Position numbers and translations under genes: made by a program. A DNA stretch of 64,000 bases from Luteirhabdus salina (lineage in GTDB: Bacteria > Bacteroidota > Bacteroidia > Flavobacteriales > Flavobacteriaceae): assembly GCA_025384855.1 (NCBI GenBank), contig JALAHT010000003.1, positions 1-64,000 of the forward strand, written 5' to 3'. The number at the start of each line of letters is the position of its first letter. The first letter of the stretch is position 1. Below are positions 36,224 through 45,082 of this stretch, in pieces. Under the pieces are notes generated by a model. That model searched no databases and was not told the origin of the DNA. It worked only from the letters and a program-made list of their open reading frames with translations.

Positions 36224-37639
36224 ATGAGATTACTTCGACCCATTAGTTACATTTTATCAGCTCTTGCTATTCTTTTCTTTACTGCTTGCGATACGGAAAC
36301 GTTAGAAGGTGACTTTCCTCAGAACGAAGAAATTGATCTTGAGGAAGGGCAGTTTGTTGCCGCCATAAACGATCAATCTTTTGCAGCGGCAAATGCTTCA
36401 GCTGTGTTAACCACTTCAAATGTGTTAACCATAACTGGTATAAATCCGAATACTGGTGCTTCAATTCAAATTCGTGTTGAAGATGCCTCTATTTCAACGT
36501 TCAATCTTACGGCTAATCCTAGCACTCAAAATAGGGCTCGTTATTTCGAAGGTCCAGAAAGTACGAATCCTTATGTTTCGGAAGGGGTATTTGGCGGTTT
36601 TGGTCAAATGAATCTAACTGAGATAATCGAAGATCCACAAACAATATCAGGTAATTTTACTTTTGAAGGTGTGCGCCAAGCCACCGATGATGATGGAAAT
36701 CCATTGGAAGATGGTGCTGGAAACCCTATTCTTGAAACTGTAACGGTGACGCAAGGAGCCTTTTTGAAAATTCCTTACACCATTGAAGATGATAACGACG
36801 ACGATGACGATGATGATGATCAAAATCCAACCGATGTTTTCTTCGCAAATGTCGATGGTGAAGAATTTGTAGAAACGACACTAACCACTACCTTATATGA
36901 AGTGGGCATGAAACCTATTATAAAGATTGAAGCGCAGACGGATGCTGGAGAACTACTTCGTATCGATATCCCTGAAGGTTTGGGAATTGGTACTTTCGAT
37001 ATGGTGCAGCTATCTGACGGTACCCAGCTTATCGGAATTTATAACGACGGACAAGGCGGTACCAATCTTACTTCGAATCCTGGAACGATTACCATTACTG
37101 AGTTTGGAACCCTTACAGGTCGCATTGTTGGTACCTTTTCTTTTACCGGCACCGACCCACTTGAGGAAGACCCTGCCGTTGTAGAAGTTACAGAAGGTAG
37201 CTTCGCTGTTTCCTATGAAGCTACGGCTTCTCCATCCATTAGGGGGAGTGTAGACGGAATGCCTTTCGAAACTACAGCCATCAGTTTTGATGAGATACCC
37301 TTTGGAGGAAATCTCTATACCATTGTTTCTGCCGATTTCGAAGATCAGCGAGTTATTTTAACCTATAACCGTCAGTTGGAAGAAGGAGAATACATTATGA
37401 GTACAGGATTTGTGGAGGAAATGGATGTATTTGCTACTTATATTCCTGACACTACTGAAGAAGAGCCAATAGAATATTATTCGAACCCTGGAAGTTTTTC
37501 TATTTCAAATTATAGCGCAAGTACCGACATCATCGAAGGGAATTTCAGCTTTACTGCAGATCAACCTGAAAATGAGGATTCTTTACAATTTGAAATTACT
37601 AACGGGCAATTCGCTTTGGAACTGCCTCCAGCAGACTAG
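36224..37639 (+). CDS. Lipoprotein with repeated DUF6252-like beta domains
   Basis: This protein of about 471 residues has a lipoprotein signal (ILSALAILFFTAC) followed by DTETLEGDF. Three similar beta domains follow. Each starts near a V(D/N)G/IND-type strand (FVAAINDQSFAA; FFANVDGEEFVET; IRGSVDGMPFETT) and includes an ISGNFTF/IVGTFSF/IEGNFSF segment. Between the first and second is an Asp-rich linker (about 11 Asp in 13 residues). The repeats resemble the DUF6252 family of Bacteroidota lipoproteins; this is pattern recognition, not a search. The start at 36224 begins the signal peptide; an ATG 42 bases upstream adds only a hydrophilic tail. Confidence 0.72.
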   Translation: MRLLRPISYILSALAILFFTACDTETLEGDFPQNEEIDLEEGQFVAAINDQSFAAANASAVLTTSNVLTITGINPNTGASIQIRVEDASISTFNLTANPSTQNRARYFEGPESTNPYVSEGVFGGFGQMNLTEIIEDPQTISGNFTFEGVRQATDDDGNPLEDGAGNPILETVTVTQGAFLKIPYTIEDDNDDDDDDDDQNPTDVFFANVDGEEFVETTLTTTLYEVGMKPIIKIEAQTDAGELLRIDIPEGLGIGTFDMVQLSDGTQLIGIYNDGQGGTNLTSNPGTITITEFGTLTGRIVGTFSFTGTDPLEEDPAVVEVTEGSFAVSYEATASPSIRGSVDGMPFETTAISFDEIPFGGNLYTIVSADFEDQRVILTYNRQLEEGEYIMSTGFVEEMDVFATYIPDTTEEEPIEYYSNPGSFSISNYSASTDIIEGNFSFTADQPENEDSLQFEITNGQFALELPPAD

Positions 37640-37666
37640 ATTTTTATCATTTACACGATTTAGAAG

Positions 37667-37697
37667 CCCTCGGAATATTCCGAGGGTTTTTATTTTT
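37667..37697 (+). terminator. Terminator after the DUF6252-like gene
   Basis: CCCTCGGAATATTCCGAGGG is a perfect 20-base palindrome followed by a T run. Confidence 0.9.
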
Positions 37698-37884
37698 TAT
37701 ACCATAATGACCATATGGTTGCCTAAAATTGTGTTAAGGAGCAATAATAAACATATTATTTAAAATATTGATATTCAGGTTGTTGATGTTAAAAATGCGT
37801 TAAGAGTCGTGTATTAACAATTTACTTAAGGGTGTTTCACTATTTATGTGTCAACAAACATTTAGTAATTATAATTAATACGCT

Positions 37885-38916
37885 ATGAAAACAACAATGA
37901 AATTTTTATCCCTATTCTGCTTGCTGCTAGTATTTGCAGCTTGTAGTGACGATGATTCCTCCATGGACGACGATGGTCCCGATGCCGACTTCGGTGCAGA
38001 ACTTTATGTAACGAGTAATACGACTGGAAACGTCACGAAATATGAAACAGATGATATGACAAGTGAGGAGACAGAAACTTACCTAACACTTTCCTCTGAT
38101 AGTGAAGGTGTATTTTATAATGATCAAGATGATGCACTAACGGTTGTATCGCGCTCTATGCTTCAGTTAAATTCGTATACCGACATTGAGTTATTGGATG
38201 ATGGCGGTAATTTAACTATAGATTTTTCAAGTACTGCCAACTTAGAAAGTCCTAGAGATTTGGCCGTTAATGGTAATATATATGTAGTATCTGATAATGC
38301 TGATGTTGATGATGATCCGAATACTGATGATGGACGATTATTCGTGTATACTAGAGCAGCCGATGGATTTACCCTTCGAAATACAGTAACAGTAAACTTT
38401 GCTGTCTGGGGAATTGAATTCGTTGGTAATGATTTGTATGTAGTGGTAGATAAAACATCTGATATCGCGGTATTCAATAACTTTGATACGACGTTCACAG
38501 CAGATGCTACGGAAGAACCTTCTAAGCGAATAACTGTTGAAGGAATTGTGCGTACACATGGATTGGCATTTGATGGTGGAACTATGATTTTGACAGATGT
38601 TGGAGATGCTGCATCAGATACCGATGGTGGGTTTCACATCATCACTGATTTTGAATCGAAATTTGATGCCACTGCCGATGGCGAAACACTGGCAGTAGCC
38701 AATAACCAAGTTCGTGTGGCAGGTAGTTCTACATTCTTAGGTAACCCTGTCGCAGCAGAATATGATGCAGATAGTAATACGGTATTTATAGCAGAACGTG
38801 CTAATGGTGGCGGACGTGTATTAGCATTTACCAATGCTGATGGCGGTGGAAACCTAGCGCCCTCTGTAAACAACCAACTAGAAGGAGCGTCTTCGCTGTA
38901 TTTTGTAGAAGAGTAA
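37885..38916 (+). CDS. Acidic lipoprotein, beta-propeller-like
   Basis: This 343-residue protein has a lipoprotein signal (LLLVFAAC) followed by SDDDSSMDDDGPDAD, a strong acidic stretch of the kind that sends lipoproteins to the cell surface in flavobacteria. The mature part shows repeated four-strand units with hydrophobic ends (for example GAELYVTSNTTGNVTKY, IYVVSDNADV, RLFVYTRAADGF, DLYVVVDKTSDIAVF, NTVFIAERANGGGRVLAF), as in seven-bladed beta-propellers. No function is assigned. It stands alone; the 37640-37884 gap upstream holds the terminator and AT-rich DNA without a clear promoter match. Confidence 0.72.
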   Translation: MKTTMKFLSLFCLLLVFAACSDDDSSMDDDGPDADFGAELYVTSNTTGNVTKYETDDMTSEETETYLTLSSDSEGVFYNDQDDALTVVSRSMLQLNSYTDIELLDDGGNLTIDFSSTANLESPRDLAVNGNIYVVSDNADVDDDPNTDDGRLFVYTRAADGFTLRNTVTVNFAVWGIEFVGNDLYVVVDKTSDIAVFNNFDTTFTADATEEPSKRITVEGIVRTHGLAFDGGTMILTDVGDAASDTDGGFHIITDFESKFDATADGETLAVANNQVRVAGSSTFLGNPVAAEYDADSNTVFIAERANGGGRVLAFTNADGGGNLAPSVNNQLEGASSLYFVEE

Positions 38917-38938
38917 CTTCTAGCCTTTCTATAACACG

Positions 38939-38965
38939 AAAAAGCCGCTCGATGAGCGGCTTTAT
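38939..38965. terminator. Bidirectional terminator
   Basis: AAAGCCGCTC and GAGCGGCTTT form a stem around GAT, with an A run upstream and a T-rich run downstream. It separates the propeller-like lipoprotein gene from the convergent sigma-factor operon. Confidence 0.85.
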
Positions 38966-38980
38966 TTATAAATGGAAATT

Positions 38981-39706
38981 TTAGTTTTGGGAAACTGATC
39001 CAGAACCCATCACTTTCGAGTCTTTCCGGCTAGGAGAACCATGATAGGTAATATCTCCTGAACCATTAACACGTGCTTTCAAACTATCCTTGGCCTGTAC
39101 TTCCGCATCGCCAGAACCCGAAACATAGGCTTCTGTATGGTTCGATCTCAAGTCTTCACCATTAAAATCACCAGAGCCAGTAACCTTAACTTCCAGGTTC
39201 TCGGTAGCTCCTTTCAGCACTAAGTCGCCAGAACCCGTAACCTTTGCATCAATCTGTTCTGCATTTACGTCTAGTACCACGTCACCCGATCCTGTAACTG
39301 AAGTGGTAAAGTTGGTAGCATCAATTCGATCGCTAGTAACAATATCGCCAGAGCCAACTAATGAGACTTCATCTAAAGATTCATAAGGAACGGTAATGTT
39401 TATACCATTTTTGGTATATACGGAAACGCCATTTTCAATACCGATAGTTAACTGGTTTCCATTGCTTTCAATCTTCAAATATTCATGTAGATTGCTATCG
39501 GTTCGAACGGTAATAGTACCTTCCGCTCCCGATTGAAGGGTTACATCCATAGAGCCCGTAACTTTTACTTTGTCGTAATTGTTTACCGAAACGGTCTGTT
39601 CGGTTACATTGCCATTACCTTTTACTTTGTTTTTTCCCCATTGGGCGGAAGCAGGTTGCCATATAAGACAACACAATGCTAATGTTAGTGTTACAATTGT
39701 TTTCAT
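38981..39706 (-). CDS. Head-GIN-domain (DUF2807) secreted protein
   Basis: This 241-residue protein has a signal peptide ending PASAQW. Most of the mature part repeats a G-S-G-D motif (LVGSGDIV, VTGSGDVV, VTGSGDLV, VTGSGDFN, VSGSGDAE, VNGSGDIT), one per rung of a right-handed beta-solenoid. This is the DUF2807 head-GIN-type fold. It is likely periplasmic or at the cell surface. The last visible motif is VMGSGSVS. It ends the four-gene sigma/anti-sigma operon, so its level probably depends on that sigma factor. No enzymatic role is visible. Confidence 0.82.
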   Translation of the reverse strand: MKTIVTLTLALCCLIWQPASAQWGKNKVKGNGNVTEQTVSVNNYDKVKVTGSMDVTLQSGAEGTITVRTDSNLHEYLKIESNGNQLTIGIENGVSVYTKNGINITVPYESLDEVSLVGSGDIVTSDRIDATNFTTSVTGSGDVVLDVNAEQIDAKVTGSGDLVLKGATENLEVKVTGSGDFNGEDLRSNHTEAYVSGSGDAEVQAKDSLKARVNGSGDITYHGSPSRKDSKVMGSGSVSQN

Positions 39707-39721
39707 TTTAGTTGTTTTACG

Positions 39722-40807
39722 TTAGTTTTTGATGAATGTTACGCCACCATAGTCGGATTGGATATTGACTGTGTTGCCAGAACGTTCCTTTCCGTGATAG
39801 CCTTTATAAAATTTATCGGTATGATCGTTCTCACGTTGCAGTACCGTAACCTGTTCTTCACCTTTCAAATTTGAATAGGAACAATCTACAACAAAATCGA
39901 AATGGTAGCCAGGAGAGAACCCTAGTTTTATACCTGTATAATCTGCTCGAATGGTAACGTCTTTGGCACTGGCAGCCATATTCTTCACGTGAATAGAACC
40001 ATAATCGGTGTTCATATTCAGAGAACCTTTCACCGTACCAATATGGTTGTTAACATAATCGCCACGTCCAACGACATCAACAGCTTCTTCAACTTTAACT
40101 TTGCCATAGTCGCAATTATAATTTACAGATTGGGCCGAAACGATTTCCGATTGGGTGTAATCCGCGTTAATTTCTACCGATTCCGTTCTTTCTAGGGTGA
40201 AGCCACTGTAGTCGGCATTTATTCGACCACTCTTCATATAGCCAATCGTCGATTTATCGGTATAATCGAAATTCAACATATTATTATCCGCCTTCAATTC
40301 TCCAATGATAATTTGTCCATAATCGCAACTTATCTTTGCATTGCCTTCCAGTGTTGAAATATTGATAGCCCCGTAATCGTTACTAAGGTCTACCGTGTTG
40401 GTTATTGGCATCTTAATCAAATAGTTTACCTCAACCGAAACATTGTTTTTGTTACCACCCCACCAGGACCAGCCTTTGTTTTGTTTTCCGAATTGTGTTT
40501 CGGCAGAGACGAGCGTTCCATTGGCGGTGAATTTTACATCTATTTCGCTAAGTCGTTCTTTTACCTTCTCCTCATCATTACCATTCGTCTTAATGGTTAC
40601 TTCAATTACAGTTTTGTTTTGGTTCCAGGTAGTGATATCTAGATTGCCATAACTGTTGTTTACACGCAATCCAGCATCGGCATTCACAGTGAAGTCGCGT
40701 TTAATCGTTTTCTCCTTGGTGTATTTACCCTTCATTTTGCCATCGCTTGCCAACACCATCGCTGGAAAGATAAGCAGAAGAAATAAGGTTTTAGATAGTA
40801 GTTTCAT
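39722..40807 (-). CDS. Secreted DUF4097-like beta-solenoid protein
   Basis: This 361-residue protein has a signal peptide ending VLAS, then a basic stretch KGKYTKEKTIKRDF. From residue about 140 on, ten or so short rungs share a DY(G/S/T) pattern: SNDYGAINI, SCDYGQIII, NADYSGFTL, NADYTQSEI, NCDYGKVKV, NTDYGSIHV, RADYTGIKL, QSDYGGVTF. This looks like a DUF4097-type solenoid. Its start overlaps the anti-sigma gene by 17 bases, so it is co-translated with it. It is probably a target or sensor partner of the sigma/anti-sigma pair; that is inferred from order. Confidence 0.75.
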   Translation of the reverse strand: MKLLSKTLFLLLIFPAMVLASDGKMKGKYTKEKTIKRDFTVNADAGLRVNNSYGNLDITTWNQNKTVIEVTIKTNGNDEEKVKERLSEIDVKFTANGTLVSAETQFGKQNKGWSWWGGNKNNVSVEVNYLIKMPITNTVDLSNDYGAINISTLEGNAKISCDYGQIIIGELKADNNMLNFDYTDKSTIGYMKSGRINADYSGFTLERTESVEINADYTQSEIVSAQSVNYNCDYGKVKVEEAVDVVGRGDYVNNHIGTVKGSLNMNTDYGSIHVKNMAASAKDVTIRADYTGIKLGFSPGYHFDFVVDCSYSNLKGEEQVTVLQRENDHTDKFYKGYHGKERSGNTVNIQSDYGGVTFIKN

Positions 40808-41363
40808 TTGTCATATTTTTAAGTGTTTCTAATTCTGAAATGGTTTCTATAACCGTTTGCAGTACATCGATTCTGTTTTGGAAATTATTGATCATGGCAT
40901 AGATAACGCGTTTATCGTACCCGCTTTCAGCCAAATCACCTTCCAATTTTTGATATTCGGATTCCAAAATGGTGATTTGTTCCAAGGCATCGTCGACCAA
41001 TGCTTTGGTTTGCGGATTTTCAAGGGTTTTGAGCGTCCTCAATTCTTGAGCGATGGTTGCAGTAAAAAAGGTTTCTGTTTTTTCCATTTCAGGTGAAACA
41101 GCAGCCAATCCTTGCGTTTTTGGCGTACGGTTCCATACCGAAAATACAATGGCAAAACAGGCGGCAATACTTGCTACAATAGCAAGTGGTTTCCACATAT
41201 TGATGGTTTTGGTTGAAGGGATCTGAACCTGCTGGTTTTCCGAAGAAGCTGACGTTGCCGTTAGCTTTTTCATAAACCGTTTCGTATGTCCATCAGGTGT
41301 TTCGGCAAGGTCGAACTGTCCCTCCAGATCTTTGAATAAATTATTTATATCGTCGTTTTTCAT
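40791..41363 (-). CDS. Probable anti-sigma factor, single membrane helix
   Basis: This 190-residue protein has a cytoplasmic N-terminal region (about 1-50), one membrane helix (about 55-73, PLAIVASIAACFAIVFSVW) and a C-terminal region rich in charged helix (LVDDALEQITILESEYQKLEGDL). It has no zinc-binding His/Cys motif of the ZAS type. It lies between a sigma factor gene (4-base ATGA overlap) and the solenoid gene (17-base overlap). The form and position are those of an anti-sigma factor, but no family signature proves it. The outer helical region could sense the envelope signal. Confidence 0.7.
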   Translation of the reverse strand: MKNDDINNLFKDLEGQFDLAETPDGHTKRFMKKLTATSASSENQQVQIPSTKTINMWKPLAIVASIAACFAIVFSVWNRTPKTQGLAAVSPEMEKTETFFTATIAQELRTLKTLENPQTKALVDDALEQITILESEYQKLEGDLAESGYDKRVIYAMINNFQNRIDVLQTVIETISELETLKNMTNETTI

Positions 41364-41911
41364 GATGCTTTGCTTAATTGCTTTCGTAAACTTTGTTTTG
41401 CGCGGGAAACAAGTGTCCTACAGTTTGCATAACTGATTTGCATGATTTTACAGATTTCTTCGTAATCGTATCCTTCTATAAAATGTAAGGTCAAAATTTG
41501 TCGGTAGCTTTCGTGCAATTCTTCCATACAACTCATAACACGATGGGCATCGGTAGCTATTGGGGGAGCTTCTGACCCTGAAAGCGCTTCTTCGCCTTCA
41601 TCCGCTATCATCGAATCCTCCAGCGAAACTGTTTTTTGATTAGAATGATATTTCGAAATACTTTTATTAATCACAATTCGCTTTAACCACGCCCCGAAGG
41701 TTGCCGTTCCTTTAAATGTATCCAATTTCGAAAAAGCAGTGATAAAGCCTTCTTGCATAACATCTTCTGCTTCGGCGGTATCTTTTACAATACGCAACGC
41801 AACGTTGTACATTGCATTTTGATAGCGAGAATACACCTCAAGCTGCGCCAATTGGTTTCCCTGCTGACAAAGAACTAATAGTTGGGTGATATTTGTTTCG
41901 GTTAGTGCCAA
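41360..41911 (-). CDS. ECF RNA polymerase sigma factor
   Basis: This 183-residue sigma-70-family ECF factor has region 2 (LEVYSRYQNAMYNVALRI and DVMQEGFITAFSKLDTF) and region 4 (YRQILTLHFIEGYDYEEI with the helix-turn-helix ICKIMQISYANCRTLVSRAKQSLRK). The linker between the two is normal length. The start is TTG at 41911: an in-frame stop lies 13 bases upstream and the next Met is at about residue 33, inside region 2. It heads the operon with the likely anti-sigma and two solenoid genes and probably transcribes that operon itself. Confidence 0.88.
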   Translation of the reverse strand: MALTETNITQLLVLCQQGNQLAQLEVYSRYQNAMYNVALRIVKDTAEAEDVMQEGFITAFSKLDTFKGTATFGAWLKRIVINKSISKYHSNQKTVSLEDSMIADEGEEALSGSEAPPIATDAHRVMSCMEELHESYRQILTLHFIEGYDYEEICKIMQISYANCRTLVSRAKQSLRKQLSKAS

Positions 41912-41981
41912 AAAACAATACTGTTTACCCTAAAGATACAGCAAGTACCAAATTGTTACACTTGGATGAAAATTTTTTTCG

Positions 41982-42330
41982 TGAACCGTGAACCGTGAAT
42001 GGTGAGTAAGGAGTAGGGAGTAGGGAGTAGGGAGTAGGGAGTAGGGAGTAGGGAGTAGGGAGTGTATTAGTAATTATCCAACATCGAATATCCAGCATCC
42101 AGCATCCAGCATCCAACATCCAACATCCAGCATCCACAGCATCCACAGTATCCACAGTATCCACAGTATCCATAGCATCAAAGTATCAAAGCATCAAAGT
42201 ATCAAAGCATCAAAGTATCAAAGCATCAAATTATCAAAGTATCAAAGTATCAAAGCATTAAAGTATCAAAGTATCAAAGTATCAAAGTATCAAAGTATCA
42301 AAGCATTAAAGTATCTAAGTATACATCAAC
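41982..42330. repeat. Composite short tandem repeat region
   Basis: Four blocks follow each other: CGTGAAC units, then AGTAGGG repeated about eight times, then CATCCAG/CATCCAA and ATCCACAGT units, then AAAGTATC/AAAGCATC repeated about 19 times. Unit length is 7, 7, 7-9 and 8 bases. No protein or RNA gene is seen in the 602-base gap (41912-42513). Long open frames here are artefacts of the repeats. The remaining 42331-42513 is the region before lon with no strong promoter match. Confidence 0.85.
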
Positions 42331-42513
42331 TGCCGACTAAAGACTGTAGACTACCAACCAACCCCTGCTTGGCATAACTATTGAACGAATAGAGCGGAAA
42401 TCGAACAGAAGTATGAGGTAATCAATTGATTTCCAATCAAAAATTATCAAAACATTAATAAAGAAACAGCATTGTATCGCCTACTTTAGTGACACAATGT
42501 CGGAAACAACTAT

Positions 42514-44964
42514 ATGAGCAGAAGTAAACTTACCGATTTAGACAGTTTGTCATTGCAGGATCTCGACCAAGATGCAGAGTTAATTCCACTGATGACCCCA
42601 GAAGATGAAGATGCGATGGACCGAGAGGAACTTCCGGATATTCTTCCCATTTTACCCTTACGAAATACGGTGCTCTTTCCTGGAGTGGTCATTCCTATTA
42701 CAGCAGGTCGCGATAAATCGATAAAATTGATCAACGAAACCAACAAATCGACCAAAACAATTGGCGTGGTTTCCCAAAAGGATGAAGAGGAAGAAAACCC
42801 TGGCCTAAACGATATCAACACCATCGGTACCGTAGCCCAAATCCTTCGAGTATTGAAGATGCCCGATGGTAATACTACGGTCATCATCCAAGGGAAAAAG
42901 CGATTTGAAGCAACTGAAATCATCACGACCGAACCGTATATGACTGCAACAGTACGTGGCGTTTCGGAAGCAAGACCTGCAAAGGAGAATGAAGAGTTCA
43001 ATGCGATTATCGATTCCATCAAGGAAAACTCCCTGGAAATTATCAAGGCTAGCCCAAATATTCCTTCAGAAGCAGCCTTCGCCATTAAAAATATTGAAAG
43101 CACCAGTTTCTTGGTGAATTTCGTTTCTTCCAACCTTAATATTCCAGTTGAAGAAAAACAGAAACTCCTTGAGATAAACGATCTTAAGGAACGTGCACTC
43201 GCTACGTTGAAACATATGAACGTAGAGCTTCAGAAACTGTCGCTACGCAACGATATTCAAAGTAAAGTTCAAAGTGATATCAATCAGCAACAACGTGAAT
43301 ACTTCCTTCAACAACAAATGAAGACCATTCAAGAGGAATTGGGGGGCAATAGTACCGAGGCTGAGATTCAGGAAATGAAGAAACGCGCCAAAAAGAAAAA
43401 GTGGGGCGACGAACCGCAAAAGCATTTTGAAAAGGAACTCATCAAATTGCAGCGCATGAATCCACAAGTTGCCGAATATAGCATTCAGCGAAACTATTTG
43501 GATTTAATGCTAGAACTGCCGTGGAACGAATTCAGCAAAGATAAATTCGACCTGAAACGTGCACGAAAGATTCTCGATCGCGATCATTATGGACTTGAAG
43601 ACGTGAAGAAGCGTATCATCGAATACTTAGCAGTTTTGAAACTTCGGAACGATATGAAGTCACCAATCCTCTGCCTGTATGGACCTCCAGGAGTAGGTAA
43701 GACCTCATTGGGTAAATCTATCGCGGAGGCACTCGGACGCGAATATGTACGCATGAGTCTGGGGGGATTGCGAGATGAAGCTGAAATCCGAGGTCATCGT
43801 AAAACATATATCGGTGCGATGCCGGGACGAATTATCAAGAATCTTAAGAAAGCGGGAACGAGCAATCCTGTTTTTGTGTTGGATGAAATTGATAAACTAT
43901 CAAAAGGAACCCAGGGCGACCCCTCTTCAGCGATGCTAGAAGTATTGGACCCAGAGCAGAACAGCGAATTCTACGACAATTTTCTGGAATTAGGATACGA
44001 TCTTTCGAAAGTGATGTTTATCGCAACCTCTAACACCTTAAGTTCCATTCAACCTGCATTACGCGACCGGATGGAAATAATTCGAGTGACGGGATATACG
44101 GTTGAGGAGAAAGTAGAAATTGCAAAAAGACATTTACTTCCGAAGCAATTGGAAGAACACGGGCTTTCCAAAACCGATCTAAAAATTGGTAAGAAACAAT
44201 TGGAAAAAATTGTGGAAGGCTATACGCGTGAAAGCGGTGTTCGCGGGTTAGAAAAGCAGATTGCAAAAATGGTGCGCTATGCAGCGATGAAAATCGCAAT
44301 GGAAGAAGAATACGACAAGAAAGTAACCTTCGATACCATTAACGAGGCATTAGGACCACCAAAGATGGAACGTAACAAATATGAGAACAATGATGTGGCA
44401 GGTGTGGTAACAGGTTTGGCGTGGACAAAAGTTGGTGGCGATATTCTCTTTATAGAATCTACACTTTCCAAAGGAAAAGGTCAGTTGAATATGACCGGTA
44501 ACCTCGGAAAGGTTATGAAGGAGTCGGCTACCATTGCAATGGAATACATAAAGGCGAATGCCGATCAATACGGAATCGATCCGAATGTGTTTGAAAAATA
44601 TAATGTTCATATTCACGTACCAGAAGGGGCTACGCCAAAGGATGGACCAAGTGCCGGTATTACGATGCTCACATCATTGGTATCCCTTTTCACCCAAAGA
44701 AAGGTAAAGAAGAGTATAGCCATGACGGGAGAGATTACGCTTCGCGGAAAAGTATTACCAGTAGGTGGAATTAAGGAAAAAATCCTAGCAGCGAAACGTG
44801 CGCATATCAAGGAAATTCTTCTGTCGGAAGAAAACCGTCGTAATGTGGAAGAGATTAAGGAAGACTATCTTAAAGGACTTACCTTTCATTACGTGAAGAA
44901 TATGGAAGAAGTATTGGAATTGGCGCTGACAAAGCAAAAAGTAAAGAACGCCAAAACTCTTTAA
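42514..44964 (+). CDS. lon: ATP-dependent protease Lon
   Basis: This 816-residue AAA+ protease degrades damaged and short-lived regulatory proteins in the cytoplasm. Order: an acidic N-terminal extension (about 1-40), the Lon substrate-binding domain ([16 protein letters not shown]), a coiled-coil middle region, the AAA module with Walker [12 protein letters not shown] and Walker [11 protein letters not shown], and the C-terminal protease with catalytic Ser in [10 protein letters not shown] and Lys in [13 protein letters not shown]. Length is normal. It is the first in the run lon-porQ-cmk-rpsA. Confidence 0.97.
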   Translation: MSRSKLTDLDSLSLQDLDQDAELIPLMTPEDEDAMDREELPDILPILPLRNTVLFPGVVIPITAGRDKSIKLINETNKSTKTIGVVSQKDEEEENPGLNDINTIGTVAQILRVLKMPDGNTTVIIQGKKRFEATEIITTEPYMTATVRGVSEARPAKENEEFNAIIDSIKENSLEIIKASPNIPSEAAFAIKNIESTSFLVNFVSSNLNIPVEEKQKLLEINDLKERALATLKHMNVELQKLSLRNDIQSKVQSDINQQQREYFLQQQMKTIQEELGGNSTEAEIQEMKKRAKKKKWGDEPQKHFEKELIKLQRMNPQVAEYSIQRNYLDLMLELPWNEFSKDKFDLKRARKILDRDHYGLEDVKKRIIEYLAVLKLRNDMKSPILCLYGPPGVGKTSLGKSIAEALGREYVRMSLGGLRDEAEIRGHRKTYIGAMPGRIIKNLKKAGTSNPVFVLDEIDKLSKGTQGDPSSAMLEVLDPEQNSEFYDNFLELGYDLSKVMFIATSNTLSSIQPALRDRMEIIRVTGYTVEEKVEIAKRHLLPKQLEEHGLSKTDLKIGKKQLEKIVEGYTRESGVRGLEKQIAKMVRYAAMKIAMEEEYDKKVTFDTINEALGPPKMERNKYENNDVAGVVTGLAWTKVGGDILFIESTLSKGKGQLNMTGNLGKVMKESATIAMEYIKANADQYGIDPNVFEKYNVHIHVPEGATPKDGPSAGITMLTSLVSLFTQRKVKKSIAMTGEITLRGKVLPVGGIKEKILAAKRAHIKEILLSEENRRNVEEIKEDYLKGLTFHYVKNMEEVLELALTKQKVKNAKTL

Positions 44965-44967
44965 GAG

Positions 44968-45017
44968 ATTTGCCGATTGTCGTACGATTTGCGATGCCAA
45001 TCGGCAAATGCTTTTTT
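44968..45017 (+). terminator. Terminator after lon
   Basis: ATTTGCCGATTG (44968-44979) pairs with CAATCGGCAAAT (44998-45009) across an 18-base loop, followed by GCTTTTTT. Confidence 0.82.
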
Positions 45018-45082
45018 CCCTCTCTAAAATAAAGTAATATTGCAGTCGTTTAACTAGCGAAGGAAACTGGCTAACGACGTCC

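Noticed and set aside
41925-42173. Minus-strand open frame with repeated Asp-Thr-Val and Pro-Tyr-Ser-Leu
   Set aside because: Translation of short tandem repeats only.
42178-42330. Regular repeats that might suggest a CRISPR array
   Set aside because: Units are 8 bp in direct contact, with no 20-40 bp spacers and no cas genes nearby.
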